Assembly (NCBI GenBank): GCA_014218235.1
Contig: CM024755.1
Coordinates: 100,978,948-101,042,947 of the forward strand
Direction: 5' to 3'
Source: Colocasia esculenta
Lineage: Eukaryota > Streptophyta > Magnoliopsida > Alismatales > Araceae
Length of the DNA stretch: 64,000 nt
Part shown: piece by piece, positions 12,049 through 21,988 of the stretch
How the letters are laid out: each line of letters begins with the position of its first letter
How positions within the stretch are numbered: the first letter of the stretch is position 1
Translations under genes and position numbers: made by a program
Notes under the pieces: generated by a model
What the model was told of the DNA's origin: nothing
The model's database searches: none
What the model saw: the letters and a program-made list of their open reading frames with translations, nothing else

Positions 12049-12640
12049 ACAATGTTATCAAACAACGTCCCCAAAATTTTGAAATGTTGAAGTTGTGTGT
12101 TAGTTAATCTTGTAAAAGGCTGGTTCTCTCGCTTCTTACTCAAACCCGGGTGAATTGGCAGACTAAATAGGAAGGTGAAAGGTCCTCCTGCCCCGTACCA
12201 TAAGGGAATCCATGGAATTTAGGGACTTATAGAGTTCTCCTTGAAGCCAACCCGATTTACCCGAGAGGGAATCCCCGGATAAAAGGTTGTGAACCAAGGA
12301 GGGGCTATCCTAAAATGTGTGGGGAGGGTAGAACATATGAGAATAAAAACCCCCGTGTGACTAAGGACCGTTAGAAATCAAACAGGAAGTAAACAGAAAA
12401 AGAAATCAATCAAAACAGTCCAAAAACAGGCTTCTGGGGAATAAACGGCAAAGATATGGACGTTCAGTCCTTCAGAAGACAGTAAACGGCAGGATCGATG
12501 GACGCTAGGAAGGAGTAAACGACAAGATGTGTTGACGCTGAGAAGAAGTAGACGACAGAAACCGTAGACGTTTACCTGGGTAGACGGCAAGATCGCTTGC
12601 AGTCTACTTGTGTGGAGACTGAAGACCGTGGTGGTAGCAG
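12049..12640 (-). other. Tat2 untranslated leader
   Basis: Lies between primer-binding site and gag. The part at 12190-12300 (gggaatccatgg, gggacttatagag) is recognisably related to the Tat1 leader at 60850-60900. At 12430-12600 there is a run of aaacggcaag / tggacgct / gacgct words forming short inverted repeats. Confidence 0.5.
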
Positions 12641-12660
12641 TGGTCCCACCGTGATCGCCA
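12641..12660 (-). promoter_or_regulatory. Tat2 primer-binding site
   Basis: Plus strand tggtcccaccgtgatcgcca; on the minus strand it starts TGGCGATCACGG, as expected for the complement of a tRNA 3' CCA end. The last 19 bases are identical at the same place in Tat1 (61754-61772). It is not the initiator-Met site used by families B and C. The exact tRNA (Arg is usual for Tat/Ogre) was not checked. Confidence 0.75.
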
Positions 12661-12669
12661 AAGAAGAGC

Positions 12670-13778
12670 TGTGGACACTCCGTTCCGCGGCCCCGCTATG
12701 CGCGCTAGCTTCGAAGGTTCCTCAAACGTTGCTGTGCTCCCTCGTTGGCGTAGAAGATTGCTGGTTGACCTCTTTGACTCTGGTTTGACCAAGTTGACTA
12801 GAAAGAAGAAGAGGAAAACTAGCAAAGAAATGAACGGGATGTGATCGCCAAGGCCTTACCTGTGCCCAAGGAGGTACTATGATCGCGTCGGTGACGTAGC
12901 CTCGCGCAGCAGTGGATGGCAGAACTCCAACTTTCTCCTCTTCGTCTGGCCAAAGAGAAGAAGCTCCACGGTCTTGATTGTGTGTTCCTGTGACAAAGAG
13001 AGAACTCTATTAGACTTAGGGAAGTGTAGTAAACGTCCAAAATGAAAAGAGAAGACCCAAAAGGAGAGCCCCGTGCCGGTTGCGGGCTTGAGAAGAGAGG
13101 TGGCCAAGTTCTATGACCACCCTTCTTCCCTCCATTTTTTGGTTTGGAAAACCCCTTTTAGGTGTGTAGGAAGGTGCACTACGTGCCTAGGGTGTGTGTG
13201 TGTGTAGTGAAAAGCATGCAAAGCTAAAGGAAGAGGAAGAGAAGGAGAAGAGGGAGATGAAACTCGTGTAGCAGCTTGGTTGGCTCCTTTGTGGGCTCCT
13301 CCAGCTCGTGGTGAAGCCTCCTGGATGCTCCAGATGTTGAGAGGAAGAGAGGAAGCAAGGGTGCAAGCTTAGGTGCACTTTCTCTCTCTTCTCCCAAAGC
13401 AACATGGCTTGGGCGTCCAGCCTCTCCCCCCTCACTTAGAAGGCCAAGGACTACCCTATATAGGCAGTGGCGTCGGAGGTAGGGAGAATAGGATGCTCAA
13501 GTGTGAAGAAACACACTTAGACATGTGGCAATCCATGTGTTAAGGCTTGAACCAATGAGAGGGGGCCATGTAGGACTTTTACTGGGTCAAGGGGGTGCCA
13601 AGGTGGCCCATTTTCCCGCTGGGAATGGCCCCATGCGTTGCATGGGCGAAGAGAGGGCGCAAGTGGGCTGGAATCTCGGGAAGTTGCGTAGACCAAGTAA
13701 ACCCAGGTTGACGGCAAGCGATGCTGCTGCCAACCTCATGCAGACATCAACCCCTGTGGACGTCAACAGGAGCCGACG
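12670..13778 (-). repeat. Tat2 5' LTR, partial
   Basis: Starts tgtggacactccgttccgc, comparable with the Tat1 LTR start tgtggataacgttttccgc. It continues to the point where the family B array begins. The rest of the LTR was not found. A second partial copy of the primer-site core (gtgatcgccaa) appears near 12846. No coding sequence was recognised. Confidence 0.5.
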
Positions 13779-16700
13779 TGGGACGACCCTCTTTATACCG
13801 GTACGGTTATACCAACCCATGTCGGTATAGCGAGCGTCATCACAGTGGGACATTTACCCAACAATGACATTCAGCTGAGATACACGTGAATATAAGAACA
13901 GAGTAGCGGAAGTAAAGGAACCACTGTCTTCATTCATTCATCATCCACATTTAACATACATGATTCGATAACATTTAGAGAACTAAAAATCCACATAATT
14001 TAAATTGCTGAAAATCAAATACATAGATGTCCACACTTATACATTCTTCCATGATAAAGATAATACAATATTCAATTTACATACTATGAAAGTCACAAAA
14101 TGTCACAAGTGCTCCAGCAACACTTTAATCTCCGCGCTCGGAGTCGGTCTCCAACGTCTCCTCCACAAGTATCTCGTCACCAACTACACCTGTACGCCGA
14201 AGCAAGTAGTGAGTCTAAAAGACTCCGCAAGTACTTCTACACATACCGCACATGCACATATCATAGTAGGTTCCACATACACATTCATAAGACACAACAT
14301 GTAGCATGCTTGACATTTAATTTCTCAACCTATCATGGTGAATCTACAATTAAACACATGGACTATGCTTTCAGATTTGCAGAAATAGAATCACCTATCA
14401 CATGCTTTCTATTCATTCCTCACATATAAATTCTACCTTTAACCAACTAAGACATGAAAGCCATTAACATAAATTTCCGAGCATGCATGAAAGGAAACAT
14501 ACCCAACATGGAATCTACACATTCCTACACATATACATAACCATTTTTCATACTTTAAACTTGCTGGTTTTACATGCTTTAGCAACCATAATCTAACACA
14601 TGAGAGCTACAACAACGATTTAAATCACAACATGTGAACAATCAAGCATGGAAGTTGTTCATATATGCTTAACAATTATCCCTAGCATGGATTTTAGGCA
14701 TTTTGCATACATAAACGTGATCATAACATAGTAAAGCTACTGTTTAAGCATGAATTCAGATTGTCATAACATGGATTACAAACTCACATCCTCACATTTG
14801 GTTTCACATTTTTACACAATTTCGAATTCGCATAATTCACACTTTACACATGCACTTTTACACATTGTTCACATTCACATTTTTCACATGAACACATACA
14901 CATTTAGACATTCACATTTAGTGCCGTGACACATAGTCCAAACCACCAAAGAAGGACACAACACATCACATCACATAGACGCTATCTAGGCAATACAATG
15001 GCGACTCTTGGATTGCGCAGACCGGGAGAACAAGTCTCCACCCTAACCAGTGGTACTTGTCCACCTCCAGGATTTCCCCCTAATGCCCTTAGGGTCACTA
15101 CACATTGAACCTTCTCAGGGGGACTTTTCCCTGATACGGTTCCACTGCCCTCTAAGGAAGCAGTGTCACATTTGGCACAAGTTACACATTACACATTTTT
15201 ACCGATTTTTAACACATAGGTTTACACATGTCACTCTCATTTCATTCATTTTCTCACTCACATGCACACTTCTCTATTTTTCCTAACATGACACTACAAT
15301 TTTAGAAGTTTAGCACTCAGGAAAATTCACTAATCAGGTTGCTATATACAAAATCAAATCATTTTACGAAGGCATGCATTAGTTTCACATTTATACATGG
15401 AAAATTCATATTGCATCATGTATTGGTCCAAATGACCTGAAATTTTAACCACAAGCTAATTTCGGGTTCAAGATCCCACATGCAAAATTTCAGATTTTTA
15501 TGATTCAAAATGAAATTTCAGAAAATTAACCATCCATTCCACACTAACATTCATAATGCAATTTAACATGGAGTTAAACAAAATCCCAAATTTTAACAGC
15601 TCATTGTCTGCACCCTAGCATGCACAGGGTCACAGAACTTGTTCCCAAATTTATCGGGCAACACGCAATTTACTGGAATTTAACATGACCTACGCATGAT
15701 TTCTATTTTTCCCAAAACAAAATTCTTAAATAAGCATACAAGCATGGGAAAAATGTCAGAAACTCAGAGCATAGATAGTTACATGCATACATGGTCTAAC
15801 AAATTTGGGCAACAAAACTTTGCCACTGGTCATTAGGATCATGGTGAATACACATGACCATTCTTTTCGCATACACATTAGATAAACAATTAAACTCAAC
15901 CACCCACAAAATAGATGTACACTCATTCTCCCATTCATCACATTAGCTAGTGTACATAATATATAAGAGTTACATTATATCCTCATCGCAAAACACGTCG
16001 AATATAACCATATAGAAGGGCAGAACAGCTTACTGTTCTGCTCAGATGAACTTGGCGGCGGTCTCTGGCCGCTAATTCAATGTCAACGGCATAATCGATG
16101 GACGCTAAGCATGATCTTAGCGGCAAGGGACATTGCCGTTAATGTCAGGTCTGTGCAGAACACAGACCCGAGCTCCAAAGATGGGGTGAATTTGGGGGTC
16201 TAGGACACGAGGGAAAATACACAAAAATAGTAAAACCATCCTAGACACATACAGGGACGTTATGGATAGGGTACTTGCCTTTTAGAAACACTCCTAAAGG
16301 ATCAAAGGTGTTGGTGAAGCCCTCCTTGGGCAGTCCCAAGAAGTTCCTAATCAGTCCCCAAGACAGCTTCCCTCCGGGTTCTTGAGCAGTCTCCACAGCA
16401 AGTCGAGGTCGGGGAAGCCTTCCTCGATGATCCAGCAAACTCCTTGATGCAGCAGAACCCCGGAACAAGCTTTAGATCTTCAGATTTAGGTTTGCAAAGA
16501 TGGGGTTTTCCTCACAGACCTCTAGGGTTTTCCTCTTCTTCCTCTCTTGCAAAAAGGCAAAGAGAAGGGTTGGGGAAGCATTTCGGGTTCAGATATATGT
16601 GAGAGGCTTCTCCTGTCCCGAAATGTTGATGTGAACCCCATTCAGACCGTTAGGGACAGCTCCCCAATGGTTGGGGTGGCTTGTTCCCGGAATTCCGGGC

Positions 16701-17051
16701 TCTGCAATGCATGCAGGTCAGAGAAGTTGGCGTCCACATCGCTGGACGCTAGGGTTAGTGTTGGCGTCCATAGGGTTAACGCTGACACCACATCGACGTC
16801 ATGATATTGACGCCAATCTGGCCTTCGGCCAGAAGTCTAAAACATGCAGAAACCGTGCACATCATGAATATATACATGTAATATCTATATGGCATTGTGC
16901 ACACACTACCATCAAGCAATACATGCATTATTTATACCTAAATTATACACATACACACACAAGTATACTAACTAGTACTTACGTAGATATTTACACAGCA
17001 CGAATTATTTACATGCAATACAATAATGCAACAAAATTCGAGGGCTTTACA
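13779..17051 (-). repeat. Family B left (3') LTR, 3,273 bp
   Basis: Begins tgggacgaccc, ends ctttaca (minus strand TGTAAAG). Nearly identical to 21989-25259. It contains hairpin-forming groups at 16030-16150 (CGCTAAG / CTTAGCG; GGCAA / TTGCC) and 16725-16835 (GCGTCCA / TGGACGC; TCTGGCC / GGCCAGA). The short frames inside, such as 14100-14429 and 16241-16468, recur in the second LTR and have no known domain. Confidence 0.9.
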
Positions 17052-17069
17052 CCCTCTTCCCCTTAAAAG
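17052..17069 (-). promoter_or_regulatory. Family B polypurine tract
   Basis: Plus strand ccctcttccccttaaaag; on the minus strand AAGGGGAAGAGGG directly abuts the LTR start TGTAA. This is the expected primer site for second-strand synthesis. The same sequence recurs at 25260-25277 next to the second LTR. Confidence 0.85.
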
Positions 17070-17097
17070 AAACTTCGTCCTCGAAGTTAGAATGACG

Positions 17098-18306
17098 CTA
17101 GTCAAACAAAAGGGGATACTTCTTCCTCATCGCATCCTCAAGCTCCCAAGTAGCCTCCTCTCGTGAGAAGTTCCGCCATAGAACTTTCACCGACGCAATA
17201 CTCTTGTTCCGGAGATGCTGAACCTTCCGGTCAAGAATAGCTACTGGTTGCTCGACATACGACAGATCTGGCTGAATCTCCACTGGCTCATGACTAATCA
17301 CATGAGACGGATCTCGGACATACTTCCTGAGCATAGATACGTGGAATACAGGGTGAACGCTAGCCAAAGCTGGGGGTAATGCTAGCTCATATGCCACGCT
17401 GCCCAAACGTCTGAGAATCTCATATGGGCCAATGAACCTAGGGCTCAACTTACTATGCCTGCCAAATCTGACAACACCTCGAGTAGGCGATATCTTCAAG
17501 AAGACATGATCGCCAACCTCGAACTCCAAATCCTTTCTCCTGTTGTCGGCATAGCTCTTCTGCCTATCCTGTGCCGCAACAAGCCTCTTCCTGATAAGCT
17601 GGACCTTATCCGAAGTCTCCTGAACTAACTCCGGACCGATCAACTGCCTATCACCAGTCTCCTCCCAACATAAAGGAGATCTGCAGGGCCTACCATACAA
17701 CGCCTCGAATGGAGCCATACCAATACTAGCATGAAAGCTGTTGTTGTATGCAAACTCCACAAGAGGTAAATGGCGCTCCCAATCATCCTTCCAATCCAGA
17801 ACACACGCCCTCAACATATCCTCGAGCGTCTGGATGGTCCTCTCGGACTGTCCATCGGTCTGGGGATGAAATGCCGAACTGAGCTTCAGCTCCGAACCTA
17901 AAGCATCCTGAAGACCCTTCCACAACCTCGAAGTAAATCTCGGATCTCGATCCGAAATGATCGACTTCGGCACACCATGCAATCTAATGATACTACTAAC
18001 ATACAATCTAGCTAAACTCTCTACTGACTGCTTCTTCTTCATAGGCAAGAAATGAGCAGTCTTTGAGAATCTATCTACAACTACCCAAATCGAGTCATTG
18101 CTCCTTCTAGATCGAGGCAAACCCGAAACAAAGTCCATAGTGACAGCTTCCCACTTCCATACGGGGATATCCATCCTCTGCATAAGGCCAGATGGTCGCT
18201 GCCACTCGGCCTTCACTTGCTGACACACTAAACACCTAGACACATAATCCGCAACATCCTTCTTCATGCCGGACCACCAAAATGATCTTTTCAAATCCTG
18301 ATACAC
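17098..18306 (-). pseudogene. pol: Family B integrase and chromodomain (3' part of pol)
   Basis: 402 open codons: zinc-finger remainder (CLVCQQVKAE), catalytic core (MDFVSGLP, ISDRDPRFTS, HPQTDGQSERT), GPY segment (FIGPYEILRR, FHVSMLRKY) and a C-terminal chromodomain (AILDRKVQHLRNKS, VKVLW, ATWE, YPLLFD). It is separated from RNase H by a 1-bp deletion near 18310; the parallel copy at 26520 lacks this deletion. Chromodomains direct integration to marked heterochromatin in this group. Confidence 0.85.
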
Positions 18307-18926
18307 CTTCTGTTACCCGGATGAATAGAGAATCGCGATCTATGAGCATCCTCTAACACATGATCACAGACATCTACTAAATCGGGGACACAAACACGGT
18401 GCTGAAATCTAATCACACCGTCCTCATCACGAGCAATGCCTGCCTTACCCACTAACTCTAAGAGTCTAGGGTCGGCTCCCTGTTGCTCGATCACCTCATC
18501 CAAAACTGAGGACCTAAGGGATAACTGAGCTACAAAAACCTGACATAGCGGTGGCTCTAACTCAGTCAACGCGCAAGCCGCATCTTCCAACATCTTCCAA
18601 TCCTGCTGGAGAGATGGCCTCTTTCTACTCAGCGCATCCGCTACAACATTCGCCTTTCCAGGGTGATACTGAAGGTCGAAGTCATAGTCCTTCAAGAACT
18701 CAATCCATCTCCTCTGCCTCAGGTTTAATTCCTTTTGGGAGAAAAGATACTTTAAGTTCTTGTGGTCGGTAAACACCTCAAATCTGACACCATAAAGATA
18801 GTGCCTCCAGATCTTTAGTGCATGAACCACTGCTGCGAGCTCCAAGTCATGAGTCGGATAGTTCTTCTCATGCTCCTTCAACTGACGAGAAGCATAAGCC
18901 ACTACCCTTTCCTGCTGCATTAGCAC
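18291..18926 (-). pseudogene. pol: Family B RNase H and integrase N-terminus
   Basis: 211 codons in the frame that ends at the 18310 deletion. RNase H motifs HDLELAAV, TDHKNLKYL and HPGKANVVADALS are clear, followed by the linker into the integrase zinc finger (SIHPGN). Between 18927 and about 19135 at least two further 1-bp deletions (near 18940, in LGLGCVLMQ, and near 19140, in the GYYRRFI motif) break RT away from RNase H. The interior is therefore dead. Confidence 0.8.
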
Positions 18927-19088
18927 ACAGCCTAACCCAATCGAGACGCATCCGTGTAGATAGCAAAACCCTCTACACCGCTCGGTAAGACTAACACGGG
19001 GCTGTCGTGAGCTTAGTCTTCAATAATTGAAAACTACTCTCACACTTCTCGGACCAAACAAACTTCACTCCCTTTCTGGTAAGCTGAG

Positions 19089-21227
19089 TCAAAGGGGCGG
19101 CGATGGATGAAAATCCCTCAATAAATCGCCGATAGTAACCAGTAAACCAATAAAACTATGAATCTCCGAAGGGGTCTTGGGAATCTCCCAATCCATAACT
19201 GCCTGGACCTTCGCTGGATCCACTGCAACACCAGCACCGGAGATAACATGCCCGAGGAAATGAACCTCGCGCAACCAAAAATCGCACTTGCTAAACTTAG
19301 CGTACAGCTTGTGCTCACGAAGAACCTCTAACACTAACCTCAAATGCTGACGGTGTGTGGACTCATCCGGAGAGTAGACCAACACATCATCGATAAACAC
19401 TACGATAAAGCTATCTAGATAAGGCCTAAATACCCTGTTCATGAGATCCATGAACGCTGCAGGGGCATTGGTCAATCCGAAAGGAAGAACCAAAAACTCA
19501 TAATGTCCATAACGGGTTCTAAACGTCGTCTTGGACACATCCTCACTCCGAATCCTCAACTGATGATAACCAGATCGCAAGTCAATCTTAGAAAAGACTG
19601 ATGCCTCTCGCAACTGGTTAAACAAATCGTCAATACGAGGTAAGGGATACCTGTTCTTCACAGTCACTTGGTTCAACTTCCTATAGTCAATGCATAACTT
19701 AAGTGACCCATCTTTCTTCTTGACGAACAATACAGGTGTGCCCCAAGGGGAAACACTAGGGCGAATAAATCCCTTATCAAGCAACTCTTGCAACTGCCTC
19801 CTCAACTCGGCTAACTCCGCAGGTGCCATCTGATATGGAGCCTTCGAGATAGGAGAGGTGCCCGGAAGCAACTCTATGGTAAACTCTATCTCTCTATCCG
19901 GTGGCAATCCAGACAAGTCATCAGGAAAGACATCTGGAAAATCCTGCACTACCTCGATCTCTGCAAGAGTAGGTGACTCATCAGCCTCTGGCACTAGTAC
20001 CACGCTGGCAAGAAACGCGTCACAACCCTTGCTCACCATGCGCATTGCCTTCATGGCAGAGATGACTAACTTTCCCGCCACGTTCCTTGGCAAGGGATGA
20101 GAGAACTCGTCCTCACCAGGAATGCGGAAAACAATCCTCTTCCGGCGACAATCCACTAACGCATAGTGCTCCTCTAGCCAATCCAGACCAAGAATAGCAT
20201 CATAGTCCTTCATCTTTAGCAAGAAGAAACACCCAACTAGGATTCTATCCTCAATGCACACAGGTAACGACAGAATGTACTTCCTAGTCGATACCATACC
20301 CGCAGGGGTGTGCACAGACAAAGGGACCTCTAAATCCTCAGACTCTATACCTGACTCTAGGGCTAACTGCCTAGCGAACTGCTCGAAAATGAACGAGTGA
20401 GTAGCACCCGTATCAAACAAAACCCGAGCGTGCACACCTAAAAGCAAAACTGTACCTTCGGTGACATGCTCCGCCTGCTCGGCGTCCTCGCGAGCTAAAG
20501 CAAACACTCGAGCTGGGGCTCGAGGCCTTCCTGGTCTTTCTGTAGCTGGCGCTGCTGTTGCTATCGCTGGGGCTGGCGCTCCGCGCTGGACTCCCTGCTG
20601 AAGTCTTGGGCAATCTCTGATCTTATGATCGCTGCTTCCGCACTTCAAGCACTTGCCCGTAATCATCCAACACTCGGTACCACCGTGTGTCTTCCCACAA
20701 TGGGGACACTCTTTCTTCACACCAGGGGAACGTACGGAAGGTACCTGAGTACTGCCGACTGCCACGGATCGCTGCGGTGTCTGGTACACCATTTTCTTCT
20801 TGTCTTGCCGTTGGAAAGTTGCCGCTGGCCTCTTCTGCGAAGCTTTCTTTTCTTCCAGGTATTGCTCCATTTCTCCCTCCTGCCTGCAGGCAGCACTGAG
20901 GGCCTCGTCCAACGTGCGGTGGCCAAACACCACGAGTCTCGTCTGCAGTGATGGGTTGAGTCCCATTACGAACTTCTTTGTCTTCCTGCGCTCATCTGCC
21001 ACGATATGAGGTGCATATTTAGAGAGTTCAGAAAATCTTGCCTCATATTCCAGCACAATCATGGAGCCTTGAGCCAAAGATAGGAATTCCTGCTCCATCC
21101 GATCTTGCACATGCTCGGGGACGAACTTGGCCCGAAAGAGCCTCACGAACTCGTCCCAAGCAACGTCGATAGCTCCGTCCTCAAATCGGGTATGCAGCAA
21201 TGAAGCCCACCATACATCAGTTCTTTC
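19089..21227 (-). pseudogene. gag-pol: Family B gag exon 3, protease and reverse transcriptase
   Basis: One long frame read from the proposed splice acceptor at 21227. It gives the Gag C-terminal half (VRLFRAKFVPEH, LSKYAPHI), two zinc knuckles (CPHCGKTHGGTEC and CLKCGSSDHKIRDC), aspartic protease with active site LFDTGATHSF, then RT with YPLPRIDDLF, LPFGLTNAP and catalytic FIDDVLVYS, ending in the disrupted RT/RNase H junction. No ATG exists near its 5' end; translation would have to enter from upstream exons. Length and order fit a Tekay-type gag-pol. Confidence 0.85.
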
Positions 21228-21304
21228 CTGCAATACACCTTCATAAGCTCCAACTAACAGTTCTAACTAAACAAAACATACAATCATATAAAATCAACAC
21301 ATAC
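21228..21304 (-). other. Putative intron 2 in family B gag (77 bp)
   Basis: Minus strand reads CTGCAG|GTATGT ... TTGCAG|GAAAG: near-consensus plant donor and acceptor around an AT-rich 77-bp stretch with in-frame stops. Its length is not a multiple of three. Removing it joins MLQ to ERTDVWW in frame, matching the usual Gag sequence at this point. Phase 0. Confidence 0.7.
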
Positions 21305-21499
21305 CTGCAGCATGTAGGTGGCCAATGTAACCTTATCCTCATCTGCACACCTGATGGCTCGGAAGATCTTTTCTATCTCCCTCATCCAGCTTTCAGCCAA
21401 CAACGGATCGCTCTCCCCCTTAAAAGAGGGTGGCAGCATCCTCTTGAATCTCTCCATGGTAGAAGGTCTACCATGGTCCTGAGCTGGTACTTGAGCCTG
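21305..21499 (-). CDS. gag: Family B gag exon 2 (65 codons)
   Basis: Open throughout between the two proposed introns. It carries the conserved Gag stretch with FKGESDPLLAESWMREIEKIF and ATYML, the start of the retrotransposon Gag domain. There is no start codon at its 5' end, so it makes sense only as a middle exon or as the product of two frameshifts. Confidence 0.7.
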
Positions 21500-21584
21500 C
21501 TATAGTACACATCAAGCAATACACAATCAATATAATATCACACATTCAAATAAAACAGATAATAGTTCATTTTATTGGTCTAAC
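21500..21584 (-). other. Putative intron 1 in family B gag (85 bp)
   Basis: Minus strand GCTCAG|GTTAGA ... ACTATAG|CAGGCT. AT-rich, not a multiple of three, and with a stop five codons into the read-through frame. Removal restores one frame across both exons (phase 0). The donor is weaker than that of intron 2. Confidence 0.65.
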
Positions 21585-21797
21585 CTGAGCCTCCAACTGA
21601 GCCTGGAGTGCTGCCTGGGTATGAGCCTGCGTCTGCATGGCTTGCACCAGACCTTGTATGAATACTCCATAGTCCACAGGTGGCGGTGGGGGAAGTACAG
21701 GACATGGCGGTGTCGGGGCCTGCTGCTCCGTCCGCTCGTCACGTCGCGGCTCGTCCTCACGGGCCGGCGCTCCGCCACGCCTACCTCTCGAAGCCAT
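21585..21797 (-). CDS. gag: Family B gag exon 1
   Basis: Starts at the ATG at 21795-21797 (MASRGRRGG). Arg/Glu-rich, then Pro-rich (PPPPPVDYG), then a Gln/Ala-rich stretch (QAHTQAALQAQLEAQ) typical of the Gag N-terminus in Tekay-type elements. The reading frame would stop five codons past the proposed donor if unspliced. Confidence 0.7.
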
Positions 21798-21971
21798 GGC
21801 TGTAATAAATTTCGGCCACTATTAGAGCTAGGTTACTAAGTTTTCTAACCATTTTCTTATCTATTTTTCATTCATTATTAATCAATTCTACACATGTGGA
21901 CATACTTATGTAGACTTAGCATGTAATGAAGATGATGACTTATGTATATTCATGTGCAATCTCAATCGGTT

Positions 21972-21983
21972 GCTCTGATACCA
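21972..21983 (-). promoter_or_regulatory. Family B primer-binding site (initiator tRNA-Met)
   Basis: Plus strand gctctgatacca, so TGGTATCAGAGC on the minus strand, the standard plant iMet site. It lies 5 bp from the LTR edge at 21989. Confidence 0.9.
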
Positions 21984-21988
21984 ATCTC

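Larger units (their letters stand above)
7275..13778 (-). mobile_element. Tat-type Ty3/gypsy element Tat2, 5' half
   Basis: Reading on the minus strand: partial 5' LTR (13778 to 12670), primer-binding site (12660-12641), leader, then gag (12048 to 7535). Gag resembles that of Tat1 at 58-61 kb, and the primer-binding site shares an exact 19-mer with it. A solo LTR (9086-11809) is nested in gag. The outer part of the LTR was displaced by the family B array at 13779. No pol is recognisable downstream, as in Tat1. Confidence 0.7.

Noticed and set aside
14005..14429. Open frames of about 100 codons inside the family B LTR, recurring at 22310-22639.
   Set aside because: Their recurrence is due to the LTR copies; His/Thr-rich low-complexity translation of (cacat)-rich DNA, with no domain.
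20625..21009. Several plus-strand open frames opposite family B gag, and similar ones opposite pol in families A and C.
   Set aside because: They are antisense shadows of well-supported gag-pol frames and repeat in each copy.
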